The notes below the pieces were generated by a model. That model made no database searches, was not told where the DNA came from, and saw only the letters and a program-made list of their open reading frames with translations. A DNA stretch of 64,000 nt, taken from assembly GCA_004335835.1 (NCBI GenBank), contig RWJK01001635.1:63842-127841 (forward strand), given 5' to 3'. The translations under genes and the position numbers were made by a program. The stretch is from Scenedesmus sp. ARA3. Taxonomy: Eukaryota > Chlorophyta > Chlorophyceae > Sphaeropleales > Scenedesmaceae. The stretch's first letter is position 1; each line of letters starts with the position of its first letter. Shown here one piece after another: positions 1 through 10,700 of the stretch.

Positions 1-1820
1 GTCAGCAAGTGAGTGATGTGTCTTATGTGAAGCGCTGGGTTCCTGCCTGAGCATGCTGTCGGCACTGTGGTGCTGACGACAGACCACCCGCCGATGAACG
101 AGTTTGTCAGCAAGTGAGTGGTTGGGTTTCATCTGAAGCACGGGGTGTGCGCTGTGCTGTTGCGGGGTGGCTGGGCTTGCGATCGGTCTGCTGCTGCGTG
201 CTGTTCTGAGCTGAGCCTGGCTGCTCTCTGCTGCGCAGGGCGCGTTGGCCAGGCCTGATCACCCCTGCTGCGCTGCGCTGTTTCGAGCTTTACACCGCTG
301 CAATTCGCTCTGACTCTGCTGGCATTAGTAATCAGCACACACTGAACTGTACCTAATTGCTGTTCTCCGCTGTGATTTCTGATCGTCTTCTGCTGTGCAG
401 GGCAAAGGGCCCTGGCCTGGTCAACCTTGCAGAGCGGCTGCTGGCGTACAGGCACCTTGCTCTCACACAGTATGCCCTCCTGTGCTGTGCTGTTGCAATC
501 TGCACTCTACTGCCGTCTGCCAGCCGTGTCTCTATGTGCACAGGGCGCAAGTCCCTGGCCTCGTCAGCTCTCCTGTGCTGCACTGCGATTAAAGCTGCAT
601 GCTGCTGCTGTCTGCTGCATGTTTCATGCACAGGGCAAAAGGCCCTGGCCTGGTCATTCCTGTTGATCGGCTGCTTGCGTACAGGAAGCCGGCTCTGGCA
701 AAGTATGCCCGGCTGTAAAGATGGACAGTCTACATGAATAATGCAAAGCTGCGCACCTTCAAGCAGGCCGGCTGTGCTGTGCTGTTCTGAGCTGCACTCT
801 GCTGCCCTCTGCCGGCCGTGTCTCTATGTGCAGGGCGCAAGGCACTGGCTTCATCAGCGCCCCTGTGCTGCGCTGCGCCTTTTTAAGCTGCATGCTATTG
901 CTGTCTGCTGCATGTTGTATCCACAGGGCGAAGGGCCCTGGCCTGGTCATCCCTGTTGAGCGGCTGCTGGCATACAGAGAGCTGGCTCTTGCCAAGTATG
1001 AACCATTGGATGCGCTGATTGACGAAGCGCAGCTGTGTGACGTGGTGGAATCAGTACTGCAGATGCCCGCACAGGTGAGGGGCCTAGTTGCTCATCAGCA
1101 TTGTAAGCTATTTGTTCTCTGGTTCTATGGTTATATGATCAGTGAATGTTTGAATCCACGGTTTGGTGTTTGCTGGATGTGCTGGTAGATGACGTGCAGC
1201 TGTGTATGTGGTGGAGGGATTCAGTGCTGCAGATGCGCACCAAAAGCCCGGTACAGAAAGCACAAGCATGCACGCTAAAGATGTTGTTGCTATGGCTTGA
1301 TGAACGGCTGCTGCTGCTGCTGCTGCTGCTGCTGCCGCGCCTTGTAGGAGGTGTACGAGCGGGGGCAGCAGGCACGCACCAACTTCTTGTATGAGAAGGC
1401 CGTGTTCATGGCGCGGATGCAGGTGAGGGGCTGCTGCTGCTGCTGTGTTACTTTTGTGTTACTTCCCATTCGAATTGGCTGCCAGGTCAGCGGGCACTGC
1501 TGCATGCAGTCTGGGCTACTACCATAGGCGTGCATGGCACCCTTGCCATCCGCAATGCGTAATGCTGCTGTGTCAGAATAAAGCTTTAGAGAAAAGAGCC
1601 AATATTTGCAGAACCTCTGGGCCTTCCTTGAACAGCTTAACACATCAACTGTTTTGGATCGTGCTGCTGCTGCTGCTGCTTGCAGGACCTGCGGGCTTTT
1701 CTGGAGCAGCGTGCGCAGGGCTTGCAGGGCTTTGAGCAGCGCTCGGGGCTGGGTGACGATGGAGGGCTGATGCAGCAGCGGCAGCTTTTAGAGGAGCAGC
1801 CCTCACTGCCGGCAGTGTAA
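1..1820 (+). CDS. Unidentified protein, 3' part of gene
   Basis: C-terminal part of a multi-exon gene whose 5' end lies outside the window. Exons that join in frame are about 50-113, 927-1074, 1348-1422 and 1686-1820 (stop TAA). The first junction is phase 2 and the next two are phase 0. The readable product includes TTDHPPMNEFVSK, then a stretch rich in Leu, Ala and acidic residues (LLAYRELALAKYEPLDALI), then YERGQQARTNFLYEK, and ends with a Gln/Leu-rich helical tail (LRAFLEQRAQGLQGFEQ). It looks mostly alpha-helical. I do not recognise the family and assign no function. The splice frames and the conserved look of the third exon argue that it is a real gene. Its introns carry several decayed copies of these exons (separate entry). 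The gene converges on the RING ligase gene downstream. Confidence 0.6.
395..1240 (+). repeat. Echo copies of exons 927-1074 of the first gene
   Basis: The intron between 113 and 927 holds repeated partial copies of the next exon. The segment reading CAGGGC(A/G)AA(A/G)GGCCCTGGCCTGGTCA recurs near 398 and 633, each followed by a copy of the CGGCTGCT(G)GCGTACAG stretch, and the functional version starts at 927. A weaker copy lies near 540-570. A further copy of the 3' half of the exon (the Asp-Glu-Ala-Gln-Leu-Cys region) lies at 1193-1240, inside the next intron. The copies have indels and stops, so they are intronic remnants rather than constitutive exons. Confidence 0.7.
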
Positions 1821-1986
1821 TCCAGCAGCTGAACTCAGGAACTTCCTTGCGGCGAGCCCACACCGCTGACTCAGCGTCGGACAGTGTAAGTCAGAAGCGT
1901 AGTTTCCTGTGCTGTGATGCAGCAGCGGCACGAGGGGCAGTCCCTGGAGGGGGAGGCCTCACTGCCGGCAGTGTGAAAACAGGCGT

Positions 1987-2019
<33 letters not shown>

Positions 2020-3107
2020 AGCTGTGTTGGCACAAGCAGCTTGATGCTGTTCCCACCAAGCTGACCCCTTACTGCCAACAAAGAGCGTTCACTGCTGGCC
2101 CAGCGGCATGCGGCAGTGTGAAACAGCCTCATAGCAAAGTCGGCATCAGCAACAGTGTAGGGCAGGTGGGCAGCTGCATGCATGCTTCTGCGTGCATTAT
2201 TGGTACCAGTAAATAGGTAGAGGTCAAGCTCTGTACAGACGCATATGTGTATGCTGTCGAGATGACAGCGTGTGATATCAGCTGAGAGGCTGCTGCTGGT
2301 GTGTTGTTAGTACAGGGCCTTGGTAACAAGGGTTGTCATGATGTCGAGATGAGTGCGCAAAGGTTTAAGTGGCTTGTAGTATGCACATAGCAGAAGAGCT
2401 TTACAGTTGTACAGCTTCCCATTTTTTTCAAGTTTTGTTCAGGCAGCGTGTCCTTTGACGATCTCACACATGGGCATGCTAGATCATGATGCCAACCAAA
2501 CAAATGAAGAAAAAAAAAACAGAAATGGACCACGCACCCTTTACAGCGGCTGTCACTGCCTTGACCCAATGCACCATAGCAGCCGCCAATGCAATGCTCA
2601 AACGTGTTGACGAACCACTTGGCTGCAGCAACGCGGCTGCCATAACACGCCGCAGCACCTTGAGGATGGTAGACACCATGTCCAGCCTGTCATGCTGGGA
2701 AACAGCAGCGCAGTATGTTGCACTGTGCAGCACTGCAATATGAGATAAAATCAGCTGAGCAGAACATAAGCAAGTACATTCACTGCGACCAGCGTTGAAC
2801 TGCAATACCAGTGCCGGTGCTGAAACCCTAACTTTCCGGAAAGAATAGGGATCCCTAATAAATCCCTGGACCCTTTGCTGCAGACCGGGGCGCAGCGCCC
2901 ATGGCTATGCCAGAATGAATGCTCGGTACGTAACATTAGCCAAATACATGAGAGTAACATGATGATGAAAGGGTTGTACTATCACAATCGCTGGTCAAAG
3001 CGAGCTTCCAGTCCCTCATAAAACAGCACACTGGCGCTGTGCGTTGCCAACGAGCAGTACATTTTCTCACCCTGCTGGGCAGCAACTTGCTGCCCGTTAA
3101 ACGCTGC
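1821..3107. other. Convergent intergenic region, no supported gene
   Basis: Lies between the + strand gene ending at 1820 and the - strand RING gene ending at 3108. It contains a copy of the preceding gene's last coding segment at about 1916-1974 (GATGCAGCAGCGGCA through the GGCAGTGTGA stop) and a (CAG)n tract at about 1988-2018. Short open frames are present on both strands, but none has recognisable motifs or consistent splice structure. Probably the 3' UTRs of the two flanking genes plus spacer. Confidence 0.5.
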
Positions 3108-6100
3108 TCAGACGTACATGAACTCGTTGTGTGACAGCGCTGCTGCTGCTCCCCTGCGGTCCTCATCCTCCGCTGCCTGCCGCTCCTTCCGTGCCTCATA
3201 CACGTGATCATCTGCAGCCACAACATGCAGAATTGTACAGCAGAGGTCAACCAAGTGTTGCGTCACACGCTCCTTGCGCGCCTCATACACGTGGTCATCT
3301 GCAGCCACACACATGCCAAAAAAACACAGCAGAGGTCAACCACGTGTTGCGTCAAACACGCTCCTTGCGCGCCTCATATACGTGGTCATCTGCAGCCACA
3401 CACATGCAGAATTACACAGCAGAGGTCAACCAAGTGTTGCGTCACACACGCTCCTTGCGCGCCTCGTATACGTGGTCATCTGCAGCCACACACACGCACA
3501 GAGACCAAGATTGAAATGCACGTAAGTCTGAGCAAAGCAAAGTGAAATGTACCCGTGCATGTTGATGCGAAAGACTCACGTGCTCGCTGCAAGTAAGCTT
3601 TTCGCTTGCAGCAAAAAGGGTCGCAGCAGACGTGCCGGTCACAGGCCACCAGATGCAGCACTGCTGGAAGATAGTGATGGGCGGCGCAGCAGTGGTCAGT
3701 TTACTGCTGCAACACACACGCTCGTTGCGCGCCTCACACATGTGGTCATCTGCATGTGCGCATACACAAGTGTAGTGCGAAACGTTGATGCCATGTCATT
3801 CAGAAACAGGACTTTCAGGCTGGCGCCAGCGGAAGTGGTACTAGCCGGTGAAAGTTACACCCGCCTTGTGGAACACAACTCGCATAGCCAACTTTAGGCA
3901 CTAAGTCCACATCCTGCGTACCTTCTGGCAGCTCGCGCCTGCACACCGGGCAGCTGTTGTCCTGCTGCAGCCACGGCTGCAGGCACTCCACATGGAACAC
4001 ACCTCCAAACTGCGCAAAGATGTGACCCAATGGCTGCTCCCACAACCATAAACATCACCGCAGATATAACCAAACCATTAAGGTCCCACGCACCTGTTGG
4101 CAGCTTGCGCCGGCACACCCGGCAGCTGTTGTCCTGCTGCAGCCACGGATGCAGGCACACGGCACAGCACAGCTCCACACTGCATAAGAAAGTAACCCAC
4201 TGGCTGCACCCACACACACAGCTAACAAACCTCCAAACTGCACATGAAAGCAATGCACCGGCTGCAAGACATCGCACACAAACACCTCACACAAAAACTG
4301 CATACAAAACTATAAATCAAACTTCACGCACCTGTCGGCAGCTCGCGTCGGCAGACCGGGCAGCTGTCGTCCTGCTGCAGCCACGGCTGAAGGCACACGG
4401 TTCACAAACCTCCAATGTGCACATGAAAGCGACCGACTAGCTGCAATCAACACCGCACACAACACCTCACCACAACACATCAAGCCAGAATGCCACTGGC
4501 TGCAAGCAACAGCCCACAACACCTTTTGTGTTATTCAAATACAACACACCTGTGGGCAGCTCGCGCCGGCACACCGGGCAGCTGTTGTCCTGCTGCAGCC
4601 ACGGCTGCAGGCACTCCACATGAAACACATGCTTCGGATCACATGGCAGCTGCTGCACCTGCTCCTGCAGCTGCAGCTGCTGCATGCACACCTGGCTTAC
4701 AACCCTAGAAACTGAACACGGCAGTGATCCATTGGCTGCACCCAAAACCGTACACAAAACCGCATATATAACCAAACCATCAGATCCCACGCACCTGTTG
4801 GCAGCTCGCGTCGGCAGCTGTTGTCCTGCTGCCGCCACAGCTGACGGCGCACGGCTAACAAACCTCCACACTGCACAGGAAAGCAATGCACCGGCTGCAA
4901 GACATCGCACACAAACACCACGCACAAGCACTGCAAACAAAACTATAACATCAAAGTTCACGCACCTGTCGGCAGCTCCCGCCTGCACACCGGGCAGCTG
5001 TTGTCCTGCGGCAGCCACGGCTGCAGGCACTGCACATGGAACACACCTCCAAACTGCGCATAAAAGTGACCCAGTGCTGCAGCCAAAACCGTACACAACA
5101 CCGCATATACAACCAAACCATCCATCAGAATTCACGCACCTGTGGGCAGCTCGCGCCTGCACACCGGGCAGCTGTTGTCCTGCTGCAGCCACGGCTGCAG
5201 GCACTCCACATGGAACACATGCTTCGGGTCACACGGCAGCTGCTGCACCTGCTCCTGCAGCTGCAGATCATGCATGCACACTGGGCAGGCGGTGCCTGGG
5301 CCCCCTACGCTGTCGAGTGCTGCGGTGCTGTTGAGGGTGATGATTGGCAGGCTGGCGACTGTGCGCTTGGAGGCTGGCGGGCGCACTGATGGCGCTGACT
5401 GCTGCGCGTCCTCTGTTAGCCTGCAAAACAAGAAGGGGCATGGAAAACAGACCACTGACATGATCAGGGTGTGGAGAGAACATGGTGTGCAGCGAGGCTC
5501 GACGGCAGCACTGAGGGCGCTGACTGCTGCGCGTCCTCCATCAGCCTGCAAAAACACACGGCAGTAGATGTGCTAGAATGCTGTGGAGGCCACAATGAGA
5601 CGGGCAGCAATAAGGATGCACGGCATGCTAACAAACTAGCACGGAGGGCTTTCCTGCGCATACACACCCCACTGTAGACATGATGATTACACATCTGGCA
5701 TACGCCAACCAGGCTGTGCTATGTGTGCTATGAAAAGCATCAGCAGTGCACTGGCATCTGCACCTACCTCTCCAGCAGTGCTTCTAGCTCTGCTCTCGGC
5801 AGCTGCCCTGCCAGCGTCTCCAGCATTACTGCCTCCTGCTGCTGCTGCTGCTGCTGCGTCGTGCCCTGCTGCTGCTGCGTGCTCTGCTGCTCGGTGCTGT
5901 GATCCTGAGCGTTGTGCTGCTGCAGTCTCTGCAGGAGCTCATCAACCGTCGGAACTTGGTCGGCCTCCGCGGCCTGTTCTGGCTGCTGCTGCTGCTGCTG
6001 CTGCTGTAGTGTTGGCACTGGAGCATCAAGCACTAGGCCTGCATCACTCAGGTGGCTCGCAGACTCCTGCAAGGCAGCAACACAATGAAAGGCAACACAC

Positions 6101-7196
6101 GCATTCACACCATCTTTCCGGCTGCTGACAGTGACACATTAGCGCGCTTGCTGAAACTGAAGCCAGCAGCAGCTGTGCTGACTCATCGCTTTGATAAGCT
6201 GCTGTACTGTGTACTGCAACAGCCTGAACAGCTGCACTTGCACATGCAGCTAGCCACACAGCACACTCCAACAAAAGACGTCGTCCTTTGAGGCACTGCT
6301 GGCATTGATCGTCAGCCAGTTGTGGCTGTGACCATCAGTGCGCAGCCACAGCATCCCTGCATAGCGCTGCTGACCCATGACAACAACCATTCATCGCATA
6401 CATACAGAAGCTGCTGGCCACGCACCTGCGGCGGCGGCAGCCCCAGCAGCAGCTCCCCCAGCGTCTGCTGCCTGCTGCTGCTCTGCTCTGGCTGTTCTGT
6501 GTCGCTGCTGAGGAAGGCGTGTGCCTCTGCTGCATAGCTGCTGAGCTTTGGCAGCCACTGACGGAGTGCTGGCGTGGCACTGGCACAGGCCTGCGGCACG
6601 CAGGGGTTGTCAGACAGAAAATATGATTCTACATTATGGTTTGCCCTGCGTTATAGCATGCATGCAGCAAAGGCATGCAGCGCACCTAGCCCTGCTGTTG
6701 CATGGGTGTTGGTGTAGAAGTGAAAGATGACATGGTGACTGTCAGAGCTGGTGTGGCTGAACTTCATGCAAGATATTTGTGCAGGCCGCATTGCATACAG
6801 CGTATCAAATGCCTGCATGCATGTGACCAGCTGCAACCAGTGGGCATGATTATGCTGCATGTCCTCCATGCATGCATGTGCTGTGTACCCACTACAGCTG
6901 CGGCAACAGTAAGTTTGCCAGCACAGGCATCTGAACCAGCCCCTAGTTGCAAGCTCAAGCGTTTATCAAACCATACTCACGATTGCGACTTTGAACAAGT
7001 CTAGACCAGCCCTGAAGAAGGCAGGGTTGGCGTATCGTGTCTTCAACAATGTTGCCACCCTGCTGCACAGCTGCAGCAGCTCTGCTACAGCAGGCTCAGG
7101 CAAACTTGGGTCCTGGATCTGCGCTTTCAGCTCCTTCACAGCAGCTTCAAACGTGGCTTTCTTCTCTAAACGCTGCTTGAGCGCTGCTGCTGTCAT
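3108..7196 (-). CDS. AIP2: AIP2-like RING-H2 E3 ubiquitin ligase
   Basis: Five exons join in frame: 7196-6981, 6590-6426, 6066-5768, 5420-5140 and 3211-3108, giving 354 aa (Arabidopsis AIP2 is about 310 aa). The N-terminal helical domain (residues about 1-72) has the family signature [11 protein letters not shown] followed by an Ala/Gly/Leu-Phe helix. A Gln-rich linker follows (about 128-225). The RING-H2 has its ligands at C272-x2-C275, C290, H294, H297, C300, C311 and C314. The [12 protein letters not shown] motif just before the RING and the C-terminal Glu/Arg-rich helix ending in EFMYV also match AIP2. Family members transfer ubiquitin from E2 enzymes to substrates, ABI3 in Arabidopsis; the algal substrate is unknown. 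The start at 7196 was chosen because it opens the conserved helix; the frame stays open upstream to 7328. The last intron is crowded with partial RING copies. Confidence 0.85.
3275..3760 (-). repeat. Four echo copies of the last exon of the RING gene
   Basis: The true last exon begins at 3211 after CTGCAG, with codons for [11 protein letters not shown]. The same CTGCAG acceptor plus the first 35-40 bp of that exon recurs near 3305-3270, 3400-3360, 3483-3445 and 3755-3720, each with some intron attached. The three closest copies are spaced about 80-90 bp apart. Each keeps an intact acceptor, so the splicing machinery could in principle choose among them, but the copies read into other sequence instead of the EFMYV ending. 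Confidence 0.8.
3905..5060 (-). repeat. Tandem partial copies of the RING exon
   Basis: Six partial copies of the 3' half of the RING exon ([22 protein letters not shown] plus the GTGCGT donor) lie in the intron between the real RING exon (5420-5140) and the last exon. Their donor ends are near 3918, 4092, 4331, 4549, 4795 and 4968, spaced about 170-245 bp. The copy at about 4549-4690 extends furthest upstream and includes the [12 protein letters not shown] part. Several copies have changed ligand residues or deletions. Each unit also carries the same intron stretch with ACACAAAACCGCATATA-like sequence, so whole exon-intron segments were duplicated. Confidence 0.85.
5478..5555 (-). repeat. 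Echo of the 5' end of the RING exon
   Basis: A second copy of the acceptor and first ~60 bp of exon 5420-5140 (codons for [12 protein letters not shown], versus [12 protein letters not shown] in the real exon) lies about 125 bp upstream of it. After that it diverges into a frame that leads to a stop. Confidence 0.75.
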
Positions 7197-7741
7197 GCTG
7201 GCAGCACCGTCACTGGTGCTCTTGCTGCTAAAGCGGGCCACAGCGATGCAGAAACCAACACAGCACCGTGTCTGAAGAGTTTGATACGACTTGCACCAAT
7301 ACAGACGAGGCTGGACACGAGCACACAAGCAGGTGACTCGCGTAAAGCAGCAGCTGATACAGAAGGGGTCTCAGGAGGATCTGGCTCGGAGCTGAGTTAA
7401 ATCTCTTGAACTATAACGTTCATTGCGCATCAGCAGTGCAGAGCACCGTGTACAGCAGCAGTGGTGGTTGGCGCGCGGAAGAACCCCATAACAATGAACG
7501 ATGACTCGCTCACTTGGACTGGCTTCATGGCAATCAACAAGCAAAGCATCGACGTACATTGTGTCATATTCGGTATTATTTGAGTTCCTGTGAGTCTTTG
7601 AATCGCTATCGGAAGCTTCCCACCCTCCGGCACTCTGTCGGGTATGCAGCAAAGAAACAAACACGGTGTTGTAATCATGAAGTCAGTAGTTGACCTCTTC
7701 ATTGTAGCCTAAGGCTTACTGCAAAGAGCAGCTGCGCGAGA
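7197..7741. promoter_or_regulatory. Divergent promoter between RING ligase and coiled-coil gene
   Basis: A 545-bp head-to-head spacer between the start codons at 7196 (- strand) and 7742 (+ strand). It must hold both 5' UTRs and core promoters. I see no clear TATA box or other defined element. If the RING gene starts at 7328 instead, the spacer shrinks to about 413 bp. Confidence 0.45.
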
Positions 7742-10700
7742 ATGCCTGCAGACAGCACTGCCTGGGAGGAGGTGCACAGCAGCGTAGGGGCGTGTCAGGA
7801 TCTGCTTGCGGCTTGCCTGGACGCATGGGGACCGCAGTCAGACAAGGTGCGCAGGCCGTGTTCAGGGGGCCGGAGTGCTGAGTAGGACAGCCCGCCCTAG
7901 TTCCGACTGTTTCTCATCGCAGTGCATCGCTCGTGCCTTGTTCTTGCCAGGTTTCACAAACCACAAAGAAGCGGCTCAGTGTAAGGGCTTTGGCAGGCCT
8001 GAGCGGTGGCCAGGAGCTGTTGCAGGTGAGCTGAGAGGAAGAGGCAGCAGCTTGGACCAGTTTGTAGCGGGGATCGTAGTCGTCTTGAGCTTGATGTTTT
8101 CCTGGTCGCTTGATTCAAGAAACGAAGCGTTGTAATGTCTTCTGTGGCCTTTCTAGCCTTATCTGCGTCAGACCGCAGGCATATGCTCACCTTTGTTGCC
8201 TCCTGCTGTGGCCCTGTCAGGCTCTTGGCGCCAAGCTGAGACAGCTGCAAGATGCATCCCAGCAATGGGAAAGCAACGTACTTCAGACCTCCAAGAGGTG
8301 AGTGTTGTGTTTATAATAGTGGCATGTCAGCCTTGCTGCATGCATCAGCAGAATAGGCTCGACACATGCAGGTCATCCTGCTCTTTGTAATGGCAGCTGT
8401 GCAGCAATTGGTTGTGGATGGGGCGATCCTTGATCCTCACCTGTATGCTGTCGTTGATGCTGTGTTGTGTTCTTTCGCTGAGCTGTAGCATATGATAACC
8501 GCTTTATCACTGGGATAGAACAGCGGCCTGCCTAACGCGGCACTTGTTTTGCTGACTCATCGCTTGCTCGGTTGCAGGAAACCCTAGCTTTTTCACCTGC
8601 TTGTATGCTGGTGAAAACCGGCCACACTTACCTTGTTGCCACCTGTTTTCCTGCAACGTTTTTGCTGTGCGCAGCCACTCTGACCTGCAGCAGCAGCTGC
8701 AGTCTGCCTCTGAGGAGCTGCATGCCTGCCAGGACAGGCAGCGGCAGGCAGAGGCAGACAGGCTTGCAGGACAGCGCGAAGCTGAGCAGCTGCGGCAGCA
8801 GCTGGCAGCAGCGATGGCAGACAAGCAGCAGCTGGAGGCAACGATTACGCAACTGTGAGCGTCCCTTGTGAAGTGAACGGCTGTAGTCGTCACCGGCGGT
8901 GTGGGTCAAAGCCCAGCTGCGATCTTTTGTGAGCAAAACCGTCTGACATGGGTGTTGAGTTGTTGCCCATCATGCAGTGTGCTTCAATGCTAGAGTGCGG
9001 CTTGCTGACTGCTGTGTTGCTGTTGCCTTGTGTTTTTGGGTGCAGGGAGAGTGAGCTGCAGTCCGCTGCTTTTGGTGCAAACGAGGCCAGCTGCCACTTG
9101 AACGAGCTGCGGGCACAGGTGGACCAGCTGGCAGCAGCAACTCGCAGCGCTGAGGAGACAGCATCGGCAGCAACAGGTGCGCAGGTCAAAACAAGGCGGT
9201 TGCAGGTTATATCAAGCATGTACGTATGTCTGGTCGGATTTTGTATGTATGTCTGGCATGTATGAGGAGGGCGGCCACTAAACAGTTGTCTGGTATGGTG
9301 CTGTGTAGTGGTGGCATTGGTTTCTGATGCCTTGCTGTCGTTTCGATGCTGCCATTTGCATTGCCTGCTGATGTACGCTTGCCTCAACTGTTGTTCTGTG
9401 CCTACAATGTGTGCAGGCGCTCTGGAGGCAGCGCAGCAGGATGCAGCAAAAGAGCGAGCAGCACGGCAGCGGCACGAGGACGTGAGTGGCGCAACAAAGC
9501 TGGTTTGGCAGGCACTTCAGCACTATGCAGGGTGCCTGTCTCCATCAAACCTCCGCAGCATGCTGCAGCTGCGCCTGTTCATATGCGCTCTTTCCTGCAA
9601 GCAGCTGCATGAAGTGTCTAGCACATTGCAAGCTGTCTGCTCAACGTGCTGCATTGGGCCGCTGCTCATTGATTTTTTTCAACTTTTGTATTGGCTGCGC
9701 AGGCTGTGGCGCGCCTGACTGCCGACAACCTGGTGTTTATGGCCAAGCTGCGTGCTGCTGAGTCAGAGGCAGCAGCAGCCAGCGCTGAGCGTGATGAGCT
9801 GGTGCTGGCACTCGAAGAGCACAAGGGCCCCTGGATGGATGAGGTAAGCAGGGTTGTGGGTGGGGCTGGCAGTGTGGGGTTTAGCGCTGGCGGGTATGCA
9901 TGATGTATCTGCTTGTTGCTGGCACTGAAGGAGCACAAGGGCCCCTGGATGGATGAGGTAAGTAGGGCTTTGGGTACAATAACCTGTCATAGGTATGTGT
10001 GCACCATGGCCATGCTTGTTGCTGCTCTATGTGTGCTTTGTATGTGAGTATGCGCATGGCAGCAGGCTTGCAGGTGTCTGGACATGCAGAGATAAGATGA
10101 CATCGACGTGCATGCAAACAACGCGGGGCTCAGGAGCAGCAGCTGCTGCCGCCAACTGCAATGCCTGCTTTCAACTTTGCTGCTGCTGGCTGGCAAACGC
10201 TGCTGCGTGCAGGTGCGGCAAGGCGTGGAGGCCCGCGTGAAGCACGCGATGACGCGCGCACAGCAGCTGGAGCAGCAGCAAGAGGAGGACGCCGCGCAGC
10301 ATGAGGCGCAGCTGCAGCAGCTGCGGCAGCAGCAGGCTGACCTCGAGGCAGCGCTGGGGCAGGCAGCACAGGAGCAGGCGGAGCTGCGGCAGCAGCTGGC
10401 GGTTGCAGAGGCTGCAGGTGAGCTTGTGGTGGGCTGCCTGGTGTGCTGCAGCGCTCTGCAGCTGTGGCATTGCTTGTTGGATTGCGCATTGCTTGCAGGA
10501 AGCGTGATCTGTGCTGCAGCAAGGGTATACAGTGGCACTTCTGCACACTCTTGTGCTGGCATGGTAGCATCACCCATGTGGCATGCGTTGTGTCATCATT
10601 GAGTACAGCAGAGCATACTCTTTCTTGCGACGCGGACAAATAGACTGAGGGGAGGGCAGTAGCCACCAAAGCTGTCGATGTTGCGTGTTGTGTCCCTGTG

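Noticed and set aside
5721..6128. Open + frame rich in Ala/Pro/Cys
   Set aside because: It is the antisense shadow of the Gln-rich exon 6066-5768 of the RING ligase; CAG/CTG tracts keep all frames open.
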